DNA from: Paraburkholderia susongensis
Lineage (GTDB): Bacteria > Pseudomonadota > Gammaproteobacteria > Burkholderiales > Burkholderiaceae
Reading direction: 5' to 3'
Assembly (NCBI RefSeq): GCF_900177725.1
Contig: NZ_FXAT01000003.1
Coordinates: 558,001-622,000, forward strand
DNA: 64,000 nt
The translations under genes and the position numbers were made by a program. Shown piece by piece: positions 38,178-48,200 of the stretch (position 1 is its first letter; each line of letters opens with the position of its first letter). Under the pieces are notes generated by a model, which saw only the letters and a program-made list of their open reading frames with translations, was not told the origin of the DNA and did not search any database.

Positions 38178-41100
38178 ATGGCTAGCACCACCCTTGGCGT
38201 CAAGGTCGACGACCTTCTGCGTTCCCGGCTCAAAGATGCCGCGACCCGTCTCGAACGCACTCCACACTGGCTGATCAAACAGGCGATCTTCGCCTACCTC
38301 GAAAAGATCGAGCAAGGTCAACTGCCGGCCGAACTCTCGGGTGTGACGGGCTCGGCCGATCTCGCCGACGGCGCCGCGGTCGAGAGCGAGGAAGACGGCG
38401 CATCGCACCCGTTCCTCGAATTCGCACAAAACGTGCAACCGCAATCGGTGCTGCGCGCGGCGATCACCGCCGCGTATCGCCGCCCGGAGCCCGAGTGCGT
38501 ACCGTTCCTGCTCGGCCAGGCGCGGCTGCCCGCCAATCTCGCGGGCGACGTGCAGACGCTGGCCGGCAAGCTGGTCGAAACGCTGCGCTCGAAGAGCCAC
38601 GGCGGCGGCGTCGAAGGGCTGATCCACGAATTCTCGCTGTCGAGCCAGGAAGGCGTGGCGCTCATGTGCCTCGCCGAAGCGCTGCTGCGCATTCCCGATC
38701 GCGCCACGCGCGATGCGCTGATCCGCGACAAGATCAGCAAGGGCGACTGGAAATCGCACATGGGCCAGGCGCCGTCGCTGTTCGTCAATGCCGCGACCTG
38801 GGGCCTGATGATTACCGGCAAGCTCGTGACGACGAACAGCGAGGCCGGGCTGTCGTCCGCGCTCACACGCCTGATCGGCCGCGGCGGCGAGCCGCTGATC
38901 CGCAAGGGCGTCGACATGGCGATGCGCCTGATGGGCGAGCAGTTCGTGACCGGCGAGAACATTTCCGAAGCGCTCGCGAACAGCCGCAAATACGAAGCGC
39001 GCGGCTTCCGCTACTCGTACGACATGCTCGGCGAAGCGGCCACCACCGAGGCCGACGCGCAGCGCTACTACGCGTCGTACGAACAGGCGATCCACGCGAT
39101 CGGCAAGGCGGCGGGCGGGCGCGGCATCTACGAAGGCCCGGGCATCTCCATCAAGCTCTCGGCGCTGCATCCGCGCTACTCGCGCGCGCAGCAGGAGCGC
39201 ACGATGAGCGAACTGCTGCCGCGCGTGCGCTCGCTCGCGATCCTCGCGCGCCGCTACGACATCGGCCTGAACATCGACGCCGAGGAAGCCGACCGCCTCG
39301 AACTCTCGCTCGATCTGCTCGAAGCGCTGTGCTTCGATCCGGAGCTGGCCGGCTGGAACGGCATCGGCTTCGTCGTGCAGGCGTACCAGAAGCGCTGCCC
39401 GTTCGTGATCGACTACCTGATCGATCTGGCGCGCCGCAGCCGTCACCGCATCATGGTGCGTCTCGTGAAGGGCGCGTACTGGGATACGGAAATCAAGCGC
39501 GCGCAGCTCGACGGCCTCGAAGGCTACCCGGTCTACACGCGCAAGATCTACACGGACGTGTCGTACCTCGCCTGCGCGAAGAAGCTGCTCGGCGCGCCCG
39601 ACGCGGTCTATCCGCAGTTCGCCACGCACAATGCGCACACGCTCTCGGCGATCTATCATCTCGCCGGCAACAACTATTACCCCGGCCAGTACGAGTTCCA
39701 GTGCCTGCACGGCATGGGCGAGCCGCTGTACGAAGAGGTCACGGGCCCGCTGTCCGCTGGCAAGCTGAACCGCCCATGCCGCGTCTACGCGCCGGTCGGC
39801 ACGCATGAAACGCTGCTCGCGTATCTCGTGCGCCGTCTGCTCGAAAACGGCGCGAACACGTCGTTCGTGAACCGCATCGCCGATGAATCGGTCGCGATCA
39901 AGGACCTGATCGCCGATCCGGTCGAGGAAGCCGCGAAGATCGTGCCGCTCGGCGCGCCGCACGCGAAGATTCCGCTGCCGCGCAATCTGTACGGCGCGGA
40001 GCGCCTCAATTCGATGGGCCTCGATCTGTCGAACGAGCACCGGCTTGCGTCGCTGTCGTCGGCGCTGCTCGCGAGCGCGCATCATTCGTGGCGCGCTGCG
40101 CCGATGCTCGAAGACAACGGAGTCGCGCTGGGCGCCGCACGCGACGTGCGCAATCCGGCCGACCAGCGCGATCTCGTCGGCACGGTCGTCGAAGCGACTG
40201 CCGAGCACGTGAGCGCCGCGCTCGCGCATGCCGTTGCCGCCGCGCCGATCTGGCAGGCGACGCCGGTCGAGGCGCGCGCCGACTGCCTCGCGCGCGCCGC
40301 CGATCTGCTCGAAGCGCAGATGCACACGCTCATGGGGCTCGTCGTGCGCGAAGCGGGCAAGTCGCTCGCGAACGCGGTCGCGGAAATCCGCGAGGCGATC
40401 GACTTCCTGCGCTACTACTCGACGCAGATCCGCAACGAGTTCTCGAACGACACGCACCGCCCGCTCGGTCCGGTGGTCTGCATCAGCCCGTGGAACTTCC
40501 CGCTCGCGATCTTCATGGGCCAGGTGGCCGCCGCGCTCGCGGCCGGCAACACGGTGCTCGCGAAGCCGGCCGAGCAGACGCCGCTGATCGCCGCGCAGGC
40601 GGTGCGCATCCTGCGCGAAGCGGGTGTGCCGGCGGGCGCGGTGCAACTGCTGCCGGGCGACGGCGAGACCGTGGGCGCGGCGCTGGTGGCCGATCCGCGC
40701 ACACGCGCGGTGATGTTCACGGGCTCGACCGAAGTCGCGCGTCTCATCAACAAGACGCTCTCGGGCCGCCTCGATCCGGACGGCAGGCCGATTCCGCTGA
40801 TCGCCGAAACCGGCGGCCAGAACGCGATGATCGTCGACTCGTCGGCGCTCGCCGAGCAGGTGGTCGCGGACGTGCTGCAATCGTCGTTCGACTCGGCCGG
40901 TCAACGGTGTTCGGCGTTGCGCGTTCTTTGTCTGCAGGAAGACGTGGCGGAGCGCACGCTCGAGATGCTGACGGGCGCGATGCGCGAGCTGGCGGTGGGC
41001 AATCCGGATCGCCTGTCGATCGACGTCGGCCCGGTGATCGATCTCGACGCGAAACGCGGCATCGACGCGCACATCGCGGCGATGCGCGAGAAAGGCCGCA

Positions 41101-42116
41101 AGGTCGAGCAATTGCCGCAGCCGGAAGGTGCGGCACAGGGCACCTTCGTGCCGCCGACGCTGATCGAACTCGACAGCATCGACGAACTGAAGCGCGAGGT
41201 GTTCGGCCCGGTGCTGCACGTGGTGCGTTATCGCCGCAGCCAGCTCGACAGGCTGCTCGAACAGATCCGCGCGACCGGCTACGGCCTGACGCTCGGCATC
41301 CATACGCGGATCGACGAAACGATCGCGCATGTGATCGGCCGCGCGCACGTGGGCAACATCTACGTGAACCGCAACGTGATCGGCGCGGTGGTGGGCGTGC
41401 AGCCGTTCGGCGGCGAAGGGCTGTCGGGCACGGGGCCGAAGGCGGGGGGCGCGCTGTATCTGCAGCGTCTGCTCGCGACGCGTCCGGCCGGGCTGCCGAA
41501 GTCGCTCGCGCAGGCGCTCGTCGTGGAGGTACCGCAAGCGGGCGAAAACGGCGACAATCCGGCGGCCGCGCTGACCGCGTTGCGCGACTGGCTGATCGAG
41601 CAGCGCGAGCCGCAGCTCGCCGCGCGCTGCGACGGTTATCTGTCGCATGTGCCGGCGGGCGCGACCGCGGTGCTGCCGGGGCCGACCGGCGAGCGCAACA
41701 CGTACACGCTCGGCCCGCGCGGCACGGTGCTGTGCATTGCGTCGACCGCGAGCGGCGCGCGCGTGCAGTTCGCGGCGGCGCTGGCTACGGGAAATCGAGC
41801 CTTGTTCGAAGGCGCGGCAGGTGAACAATTGGTGGCGCAGCTGCCTGCGTCGCTGAAGTCGCACGCGAGCGTGAAGAAGAGCGCCGAGGCGGGGTTCGAC
41901 GCCGTGCTGTTCGAAGGCGACAGCGACGAGCTGCTCGCGCTCGTGAAGGAAGTCGCGAAACGCGCGGGGCCGATCGTCTCGGTGCAGGGCGTCGCGGCCG
42001 GCGCGCTCGCGAGCGGCGAAGAGGACTACGCGCTCGAGCGTCTGCTCACGGAGCGCTCGGTCAGCGTGAACACCGCGGCGGCAGGCGGCAATGCAAATTT
42101 GATGACGATCGGTTGA
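38178..42116 (+). CDS. putA: trifunctional proline utilisation protein PutA
   Basis: The 1312-residue protein oxidises proline to glutamate and represses its own genes. Residues 1-50 are a ribbon-helix-helix DNA-binding domain (TLGVKVDDLLRSRLKDAATRLERTPHWLIKQAIFAYLE). The proline dehydrogenase barrel follows (IYEGPGISIKLSALHPRYSRAQ, MVRLVKGAYWD, QFATHNAHTL). The P5C dehydrogenase domain has Glu877 in IAETGGQN and nucleophile Cys911 in SAGQRCSALR. A C-terminal domain typical of long PutA proteins completes it. ATG at 38178 follows AAGGAA; upstream frame lacks domain sequence. FAD and NAD are cofactors, and the protein associates with the inner membrane during catalysis. Confidence 0.97.
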   Translation: MASTTLGVKVDDLLRSRLKDAATRLERTPHWLIKQAIFAYLEKIEQGQLPAELSGVTGSADLADGAAVESEEDGASHPFLEFAQNVQPQSVLRAAITAAYRRPEPECVPFLLGQARLPANLAGDVQTLAGKLVETLRSKSHGGGVEGLIHEFSLSSQEGVALMCLAEALLRIPDRATRDALIRDKISKGDWKSHMGQAPSLFVNAATWGLMITGKLVTTNSEAGLSSALTRLIGRGGEPLIRKGVDMAMRLMGEQFVTGENISEALANSRKYEARGFRYSYDMLGEAATTEADAQRYYASYEQAIHAIGKAAGGRGIYEGPGISIKLSALHPRYSRAQQERTMSELLPRVRSLAILARRYDIGLNIDAEEADRLELSLDLLEALCFDPELAGWNGIGFVVQAYQKRCPFVIDYLIDLARRSRHRIMVRLVKGAYWDTEIKRAQLDGLEGYPVYTRKIYTDVSYLACAKKLLGAPDAVYPQFATHNAHTLSAIYHLAGNNYYPGQYEFQCLHGMGEPLYEEVTGPLSAGKLNRPCRVYAPVGTHETLLAYLVRRLLENGANTSFVNRIADESVAIKDLIADPVEEAAKIVPLGAPHAKIPLPRNLYGAERLNSMGLDLSNEHRLASLSSALLASAHHSWRAAPMLEDNGVALGAARDVRNPADQRDLVGTVVEATAEHVSAALAHAVAAAPIWQATPVEARADCLARAADLLEAQMHTLMGLVVREAGKSLANAVAEIREAIDFLRYYSTQIRNEFSNDTHRPLGPVVCISPWNFPLAIFMGQVAAALAAGNTVLAKPAEQTPLIAAQAVRILREAGVPAGAVQLLPGDGETVGAALVADPRTRAVMFTGSTEVARLINKTLSGRLDPDGRPIPLIAETGGQNAMIVDSSALAEQVVADVLQSSFDSAGQRCSALRVLCLQEDVAERTLEMLTGAMRELAVGNPDRLSIDVGPVIDLDAKRGIDAHIAAMREKGRKVEQLPQPEGAAQGTFVPPTLIELDSIDELKREVFGPVLHVVRYRRSQLDRLLEQIRATGYGLTLGIHTRIDETIAHVIGRAHVGNIYVNRNVIGAVVGVQPFGGEGLSGTGPKAGGALYLQRLLATRPAGLPKSLAQALVVEVPQAGENGDNPAAALTALRDWLIEQREPQLAARCDGYLSHVPAGATAVLPGPTGERNTYTLGPRGTVLCIASTASGARVQFAAALATGNRALFEGAAGEQLVAQLPASLKSHASVKKSAEAGFDAVLFEGDSDELLALVKEVAKRAGPIVSVQGVAAGALASGEEDYALERLLTERSVSVNTAAAGGNANLMTIG

Positions 42117-42203
42117 GCCAACCTCGGCGATCCCCTCAATAGAACGGAAGCGGCACGGCGACCCCGACACCGCTTCATCCACACCTGGTATCAAGGAGAA
42201 GCT

Positions 42204-43352
42204 ATGCAACACAAAATGAAACAGCTGGCAGGCGCAGCTCTGGTTGCCGCAATGTCGCTGGCGGGGACAGCCAACGCTCAATCGGTGGACGATGTGAAGG
42301 TCGGCTTCGCCGGTCCGATGACGGGTGCGCAGGCGCACTACGGCAAGGACTTCCAGAACGGCATCGTGCTCGCGGTCGAAGAGTTCAACGCGACCAAGCC
42401 GGTGATCGGCGGCAAGCCGGTTCGCATCGTGCTCGATTCGGCCGACGACCAGGCCGATCCGCGCACCGGCACGACCGTCGCGCAGAAGCTCGTGGATGAC
42501 GGCATCAAGGGCATGCTCGGCCATTTCAACTCGGGCACGACGATTCCGGCTTCGCGTATCTACGCGAACGCGGGCATTCCGCAGATCGCGATGGCAACCG
42601 CGCCGGAATACACGCAGCAGGGCTTCAAGACCACCTTCCGCATGATGACGTCCGACACGCAGCAAGGCTCGGTTGCCGGCACGTTCGCGGTGAAGAACCT
42701 CGGCATGAAGAAGATCGCGATCGTCGACGACCGCACCGCTTACGGCCAGGGCCTCGCCGATCAGTTCGAGAAGGCCGCGAAGGCTGCGGGTGCGACGATC
42801 GTCGATCGTGAATACACGAACGACAAGGCTGTCGACTTCAAGTCGATCCTGACCAAGCTAAAGTCGACGAACCCGGATCTGATCTACTACGGCGGCGCGG
42901 ATTCGCAAGCGGCACCGATGGTCAAGCAGATGAAGCAACTCGGTGTGAAGGCGCCGCTGATGGGCGGCGAAATGGTTCACACGCCGACCTTCATCAAACT
43001 CGCTGGCGACGCGGCGAACGGCACGGTGGCCTCGCTCGCCGGCCTGCCGCTCGAAGAAATGCCGGGCGGCAAGGCGTATGTCGAGCGGTACAAGAAGCGC
43101 TTCAACGAAGACGTGCAGACGTACTCGCCGTACGCATACGACGGCGCGATGGCGATGTTCACCGCGATGAAGAACGCGAACTCGACCGATCCGGCCAAGT
43201 ACCTGCCGGTGCTCGCGAAGACCTCGATGCCGGCTGTCACGGCGAGCAACCTCGCGTATGACGCGCGCGGTGACCTGAAGAACGGCGGCATCACGCTGTA
43301 CAAGGTCGTCGACGGCAAGTGGACGACGCTGCAAAGCGTGGGCGGTAAGTAA
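42204..43352 (+). CDS. Liv-type periplasmic binding protein, orphan
   Basis: The 382-residue protein has a signal peptide (cut near ANA-Q26) and a LivK-like fold: VKVGFAGPMTGAQAHYGKDFQNGIVLAVEEFNA, MLGHFNSGTTIPASRIYANAG, MKKIAIVDDRTAYGQGLADQF. These blocks resemble true Leu/Ile/Val-binding proteins more than the other binding proteins of this window do. No permease or ATPase gene is adjacent; it lies 87 bases after putA and may be cotranscribed with it. It presumably serves a Liv permease encoded elsewhere. AAGGAG precedes the start. Confidence 0.87.
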   Translation: MQHKMKQLAGAALVAAMSLAGTANAQSVDDVKVGFAGPMTGAQAHYGKDFQNGIVLAVEEFNATKPVIGGKPVRIVLDSADDQADPRTGTTVAQKLVDDGIKGMLGHFNSGTTIPASRIYANAGIPQIAMATAPEYTQQGFKTTFRMMTSDTQQGSVAGTFAVKNLGMKKIAIVDDRTAYGQGLADQFEKAAKAAGATIVDREYTNDKAVDFKSILTKLKSTNPDLIYYGGADSQAAPMVKQMKQLGVKAPLMGGEMVHTPTFIKLAGDAANGTVASLAGLPLEEMPGGKAYVERYKKRFNEDVQTYSPYAYDGAMAMFTAMKNANSTDPAKYLPVLAKTSMPAVTASNLAYDARGDLKNGGITLYKVVDGKWTTLQSVGGK

Positions 43353-43390
43353 GCGGTTTTTTTGCTGACTGCTGCGCTTCCGCTGCAATG

Positions 43391-43417
43391 AAAAACCCCG
43401 CTTCGGCGGGGTTTTTT
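43391..43417. terminator. bidirectional intrinsic terminator
   Basis: Arms AAAAACCCCGC and GCGGGGTTTTT with a TTCG loop, flanked by A-run and T-run. It serves the plus-strand binding protein and the converging minus-strand ThDP enzyme gene. Confidence 0.9.
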
Positions 43418-43442
43418 ATTGGGCCGTCGCCACGTAGCTCCA

Positions 43443-45161
43443 TTACTCCCCGCGCATCTTCTTCCCCTGCTCCCGAATCTGCTCGAGTGTCGCCGAGGGC
43501 GTGCTCGCTTCCTGCGGCATGCGGATCTCGATCACCGCTGGCAGTTGCGATGCGATCGCGCGTTGCAACGCGGGCTGAAAATCCTCGGTGCGCTCGACCG
43601 TTTCGCCATGCGCGCCGAACGAGCGCGCAAACGCCGCGAAGTCCGGATTCGTCAGGCCCGTGCCATGCACTCGATTCGGATAATGCCGCTCCTGATGCAT
43701 GCGAATCGTGCCGAAGTGACTGTTGTTCACGACGATGAACAGCACGCGCAGGTCGTACTGCATCGCTGTCGCGAGTTCCTGCGCGGCCATCATGAAGCAG
43801 CCGTCGCCGGCGAGCGCGACTACTGCCCGTTGCGGATACAGCGACTTCGCCGCGAGCGCGGCCGGCACACCGTAGCCCATCGCGCCACTCGTTGGGGCGA
43901 GCTGCGAGCGGAAGTGTCGATACGAGAAATGCCGATGCAGCCACGTCGCGTAATTGCCGGCGCCGTTCGTCAGGATCGCGTCGTCAGGGAGTTGCGCGCG
44001 CAACTGCTGGATCACTTCGCCCATCTGCACGTCGCCGGGGATCGCGCGCGGCTTGCGCCATTCCAGATACGCGCGATGTGCTTCTTCGGCGGCTCCTGCC
44101 CATGCGAGCGTGCCCGACGACGGTTTCAGGTCCGCGAGCATCGCCGCCAGCTCGGGCATGCCGGAGACGATCGGCAGATCGGCTGCGTACACGCGACCGA
44201 GTTCCTCCGAGCCCTGATGCACGTGCACCAGCGTCTGCTTCGTCTTCGGAATGTCGAGCAGCGTGTAGCCGTTGGTCGTCGCTTCGCCGAGACGGGGTCC
44301 GAGCGTCAGCAGCAGGTCGGCGTCGCGGATGCGCTGCGCGAGCGCGGGATTGATGCCGAGGCCGACATCGCCGGCGTAGTTCGGATGGTCGTTATTGAAG
44401 GTGTCCTGGAAGCGGAACGCCAGGCCGACCGGTAATTGCCAGGTTTCGATGAAGCGCCGCAGGTCCGCGCATGCAGCAGGCGTCCAGCCACTGCCGCCGG
44501 CGATTACCATCGGCCGTTGCGCGCGTTCGAGCAACTCGTGCAGCTTCGCGATCTGCGCGGCCGACGGCGACGCCGCCACGCGTTGATACGCGGGCGCGCC
44601 GGGCACTGTATCGCATGAATCGCTCAGCACGTCTTCCGGCAGCGATAGCACGACCGGTCCGGGCCGGCCCGAGGTCGCCGTGTGAAATGCATGGCTCAGA
44701 TATTCGGGGATGCGCTTCGGGTCGTCGATCTGCGCAACCCACTTCGCCATCTGACCGAACATGCGCCGATAGTCGATCTCCTGGAACGCCTCGCGATCGA
44801 GATGCTCGCGCGCGCATTGACCGATCAGCAGGATCATCGGCGTCGAGTCCTGAAACGCGGTGTGCACGCCGATCGATGCATGCGTCGCGCCCGGCCCGCG
44901 CGTGACGAGCGCGACGCCCGGGCGGCCGGTCAGCTTGCCCACCGCTTCGGCCATGTTCGCGGCCGCGGCCTCGTGACGGCAGACGATCGTCTTGATGCGC
45001 TCGGTCTCGTCGTGCAGCGAATCGAGCACGGCGAGAAAGCTCTCGCCGGGAACGCAGAACACGCGTTCGACACCATGTGTGAGCAACGCATCGACGACGA
45101 GACGCGCGCCGGTTGTGCGAGCGATGTGGGAATCGGAAACGGGAGCATTCGGCAGCGACAT
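43443..45161 (-). CDS. thiamine-diphosphate enzyme, acetolactate-synthase family
   Basis: The 572-residue cytoplasmic enzyme has the ThDP-dependent decarboxylase domain order. The N-terminal PYR domain has the catalytic Glu in CRHEAAAANMAEAVGKLTGRPGVALVTRGPGATH. A central FAD/DHS-like domain follows, then the C-terminal PP domain with the GDG...NN metal/ThDP motif (LAGDGCFMMAAQELATAMQYDLRVLFIVVNNSHFGT). It resembles catabolic or orphan AHAS-like enzymes; no small regulatory subunit gene (ilvH) is adjacent, so it is unlikely to be the biosynthetic enzyme. ATG at 45161 follows GGAGG; the frame extends upstream without family features. The substrate is unknown. Confidence 0.82.
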   Translation of the reverse strand: MSLPNAPVSDSHIARTTGARLVVDALLTHGVERVFCVPGESFLAVLDSLHDETERIKTIVCRHEAAAANMAEAVGKLTGRPGVALVTRGPGATHASIGVHTAFQDSTPMILLIGQCAREHLDREAFQEIDYRRMFGQMAKWVAQIDDPKRIPEYLSHAFHTATSGRPGPVVLSLPEDVLSDSCDTVPGAPAYQRVAASPSAAQIAKLHELLERAQRPMVIAGGSGWTPAACADLRRFIETWQLPVGLAFRFQDTFNNDHPNYAGDVGLGINPALAQRIRDADLLLTLGPRLGEATTNGYTLLDIPKTKQTLVHVHQGSEELGRVYAADLPIVSGMPELAAMLADLKPSSGTLAWAGAAEEAHRAYLEWRKPRAIPGDVQMGEVIQQLRAQLPDDAILTNGAGNYATWLHRHFSYRHFRSQLAPTSGAMGYGVPAALAAKSLYPQRAVVALAGDGCFMMAAQELATAMQYDLRVLFIVVNNSHFGTIRMHQERHYPNRVHGTGLTNPDFAAFARSFGAHGETVERTEDFQPALQRAIASQLPAVIEIRMPQEASTPSATLEQIREQGKKMRGE

Positions 45162-45364
45162 TGCGAAGAAGCCTCCTGGCAGTGCATGAGTGCGGTGGGA
45201 TGGAGCCGCATCGACGCGACACGCGATAGCAGCCTGGCGGTCGATAGGCACGCCGACAGCTTACGCCGGGCACACGTGCGCTGTCATGGCGCAGCGCAAC
45301 TGTCTCGTGCGCGCATACGGATGAACGACCACGCGCGCAGCGTTGCAGCGTCGATGCAGAAACG

Positions 45365-45395
45365 AAAACGCGGACCACAGGGTCCGCGTTTTTCA
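45365..45395 (-). terminator. intrinsic terminator of the gcv-sdaA operon
   Basis: Arms AAAACGCGGACC (45365-45376) and GGTCCGCGTTTT (45381-45392) pair perfectly around ACAG. A T-rich run follows on the minus strand, 50 bases after the sdaA stop. Confidence 0.85.
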
Positions 45396-45441
45396 TGCGA
45401 ATGGGCAACCGCAACCGCAACCGCGCACTGCGCGTTCGCCC

Positions 45442-46830
45442 TCAACACTCGACGATATTCACCGCGAGCCCGCCGCGCGAGGTCTCCTTGTACTTGGTCT
45501 TCATGTCCGCGCCGGTTTCGCGCATCGTCTTGATGACCGAGTCGAGCGACACGTAGTGGCTGCCGTCGCCGCGCAGCGCCATGCGCGCGGCATTGACGGC
45601 CTTCACCGACGCCATCGCATTGCGCTCGATGCACGGAATCTGCACCATGCCGCCGACCGGATCGCAGGTGAGCCCGAGGTTGTGCTCCATACCGATTTCG
45701 GCGGCATTCTCGACCTGCTTCGGTGTGCCGCCCATCACCGCCGCGAGCGCGCCGGCCGCCATCGAACAGGCCACACCGACTTCGCCCTGGCAGCCCACTT
45801 CCGCGCCGGAAATCGACGCGTTCAGCTTGTAGAGGATGCCGATTGCCGCGGCCGTCATCAGGAAGTCCATCACGCCCTGCTGGTTCGCGTTCGGCATGAA
45901 GCGCGTGTAGTAATGCAGCACCGCCGGAATGATGCCGGCCGCGCCGTTGGTCGGCGCGGTGACGACGCGCCCGCCCGCGGCGTTTTCTTCGTTGACGGCG
46001 ATCGCATAGAGGTTGATCCAGTCGACCATCGACAGCGGATCCTGCAGTGCGCGTTCGGGATTGCCGGTCAGCGCGCGATACAACTGCGGCGCGCGGCGCT
46101 TCACCTGGAACGGACCGGGCAAGTGACCATCGGCATCGGGATTGTTGATGCCGCATCCACGTGCGACGCACGCCTGCATCACGTCCCAGATTTTCAGCAA
46201 GCCGGCGCGCGTCTCTTCTTCGGTGTGCCAGACGCGTTCGTTTTCCCACATCAGTTGCGCAACGCTCTTGCCGCTCGACGCACAGAGCGCAAGCAATTCG
46301 TTAGCGGTGCGGAACGAATGCGGCAATTGATCGACAGCGCTCAAGACCTTCGTGTTCGGCGCACCGGCCGTCACGACGAAACCGCCGCCCACCGACAGAT
46401 AGGTCGATTCGCGCAGCGTCGCGCCTTGTGCATCGAATGCGTGCAGCTTCAGGCCGTTCGGATGCTCGGCCAGCGCCTGGCGGTAAAACGCAATGTGCTC
46501 TTTCTGCACGAATGGCACGTCGTGCTTGCCGAGCAGCGCGAGCTTGCGCGACACGCGCACCGCTTCGAGCCGCTGCGTGATCGTTTCCGGATCGACGGTG
46601 TCGGGCGCATCGCCCATCAGACCGAGCATCACGCCGCGATCGGTGCCGTGCCCTTTGCCGGTTGCGCCGAGCGAGCCGTACAGCTCCACTTTCACCGACC
46701 TGACGGCGTCGAGCAGCCCATCGCGCTCGAGCCCCTGGACGAACATCAGCGCTGCGCGCATCGGCCCGACGGTATGCGAACTGGACGGACCAATGCCGAT
46801 TTTGAAGAGATCGAAAACGCTGACTGCCAT
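45442..46830 (-). CDS. sdaA: L-serine ammonia-lyase, iron-sulfur type
   Basis: The 462-residue single-chain L-serine dehydratase converts serine to pyruvate and ammonia with a [4Fe-4S] cluster. The beta-domain motif [16 protein letters not shown] is at residues 12-27. The alpha-domain motifs [15 protein letters not shown] and [23 protein letters not shown] hold the cluster Cys residues. ATG at 46830 follows GGAG. It is the last gene of the gcvTHP operon, 28 bases after an alginate-lyase-like gene. Glycine cleavage feeds methylene-THF to serine synthesis, so this gene drains the serine so made. Confidence 0.95.
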   Translation of the reverse strand: MAVSVFDLFKIGIGPSSSHTVGPMRAALMFVQGLERDGLLDAVRSVKVELYGSLGATGKGHGTDRGVMLGLMGDAPDTVDPETITQRLEAVRVSRKLALLGKHDVPFVQKEHIAFYRQALAEHPNGLKLHAFDAQGATLRESTYLSVGGGFVVTAGAPNTKVLSAVDQLPHSFRTANELLALCASSGKSVAQLMWENERVWHTEEETRAGLLKIWDVMQACVARGCGINNPDADGHLPGPFQVKRRAPQLYRALTGNPERALQDPLSMVDWINLYAIAVNEENAAGGRVVTAPTNGAAGIIPAVLHYYTRFMPNANQQGVMDFLMTAAAIGILYKLNASISGAEVGCQGEVGVACSMAAGALAAVMGGTPKQVENAAEIGMEHNLGLTCDPVGGMVQIPCIERNAMASVKAVNAARMALRGDGSHYVSLDSVIKTMRETGADMKTKYKETSRGGLAVNIVEC

Positions 46831-46858
46831 GTACTGCTCCTGCCGGTAGATTAATAGT

Positions 46859-47989
46859 TTAGCGCGCCGGCAGCGGCAAGCACACGGCGAGCCACGCGGG
46901 CGGCGCCGGTGCGAGCTGCAGCGCGACTGGCGTAAAGCGTCCGTCGAGACGCGCCGCCAGGTGAAACAGTTCCGTCGCGTTCTTCGGATCCCACGGACCC
47001 GCGTAGCCGGGCAAGCCGGCCTCGCGACGCTTGGCATCGAACGGGACGCTCGAATACACGAATTCCTCATGCGTCTGCTTGCCGGTTGCGAACGGCACGA
47101 GCCAGTTGAGCGCGGCGAGCAGCGTCGCGCCGTTCGCGCCCTTTTCCTGCAGCCAGTTGCGGTTGTGGCGGCGCGCGGCGAGCGCCGCCATCACGAGCGG
47201 CTGCAGATCGTAGGTGACGTAGTGCAGCGCGTCGCGCTCGCTGAAGTCGATCGTCGTGCCGTCCGGCGCGATGTTGTCGCCGATGTGCTCGGTGAAGAGC
47301 CGCTGCGCGGCGTTGATCATCTTGCGATTGTCGAGCGTGAACGCGGCCATCGCGATCAGCTTGATGCGGTGGCTCTGCCAATTGTTGCGAAACGTGCCCT
47401 TGAGCGGCCGCGGCTGCGCGTCGATCTGCGCGATGTAGCCGCTCGCAAGCTTTGTCAGGAACGCCATCGCCGCATTGCGCGTTTTCACGGGCAAGGCGCT
47501 CGCGGTCATGTCATACGCGAGGATCAACCCTTCGAAATGCGTCTCGTCGATCGGATTGAAGCTCGGCTGATAGGTCGTGACCCATGCATAGAGCAGACGG
47601 TCGACGAGCTTGAGGAAGCGGTCGTCGCTGGTGGCGCGCCACGCGAGCGCGGCGTCGCGCAGCAGGTCGAGATCTTTCTCCGCTTCGACGCTCTGATCGT
47701 AGATGCCCTCGTGCGGCAGCGTGCCCTCGGTATGCAGCTTGGGGAGCGCATGCGGCTGCTCGTCGAGATGCGTTTGCACGTTGCTGACGAGTGCCTTGAC
47801 GCCGGGGTCGGCATTGGTGCGCTCGCTGGTTTGCAGCGCGGGCGCCGCGCAGAAATTCATCGCGGCTTCAGCCTGCCGCATCGGCAACAGCGCGGCGGCG
47901 CCCGCCAGCAGCAGTGCGTAAGCGGGCTGCCGCGTGCGGGCGTGCGCTCTTTCGGCCCGGCTTTGCATCGATCGCACCTTTCGCGCCAT
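46859..47989 (-). CDS. exported alginate-lyase-fold (PL5-like) protein
   Basis: The 376-residue protein has a long Arg-rich N-terminus and hydrophobic segment ending near AEA (signal peptide). The alpha-helical toroid typical of the Alginate_lyase domain follows. Blocks [18 protein letters not shown] (NN...H as in the PL5 active site) and [22 protein letters not shown] (like the AlgL second active-site block) support the family. Whether it cuts alginate or another polyuronate is unknown. GAGGAG precedes the ATG. It sits between gcvP and sdaA on the same strand, an unexpected place for a polysaccharide lyase. Confidence 0.78.
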   Translation of the reverse strand: MARKVRSMQSRAERAHARTRQPAYALLLAGAAALLPMRQAEAAMNFCAAPALQTSERTNADPGVKALVSNVQTHLDEQPHALPKLHTEGTLPHEGIYDQSVEAEKDLDLLRDAALAWRATSDDRFLKLVDRLLYAWVTTYQPSFNPIDETHFEGLILAYDMTASALPVKTRNAAMAFLTKLASGYIAQIDAQPRPLKGTFRNNWQSHRIKLIAMAAFTLDNRKMINAAQRLFTEHIGDNIAPDGTTIDFSERDALHYVTYDLQPLVMAALAARRHNRNWLQEKGANGATLLAALNWLVPFATGKQTHEEFVYSSVPFDAKRREAGLPGYAGPWDPKNATELFHLAARLDGRFTPVALQLAPAPPAWLAVCLPLPAR

Positions 47990-48200
47990 GCGGAACTCCT
48001 CGTTAGGCTGATTCGGTGTGTGATGTTAGCCGTTTGCGGCCATGAGCGACAGAACCCGCATGGACCATCGGTGGACCGCTGGTGGAGCATCGGTGGGCCC
48101 CGCACATCGCCCGCGCCGCCCGCTTCGGCGTGCCGCTGCCGTAGCGGGCGGCCGGTAGCGGGCGAAGCGCGTCATGCCCGCCCCCGCGCCCCCGCGCTTC

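Noticed and set aside
38064-42665. A very long open frame on the minus strand opposite putA (over 1500 codons).
   Set aside because: It is antisense to a complete, motif-verified putA. Its composition is Arg/His/Ala-rich, as expected for the complement of GC-rich coding DNA. No domain is recognisable.
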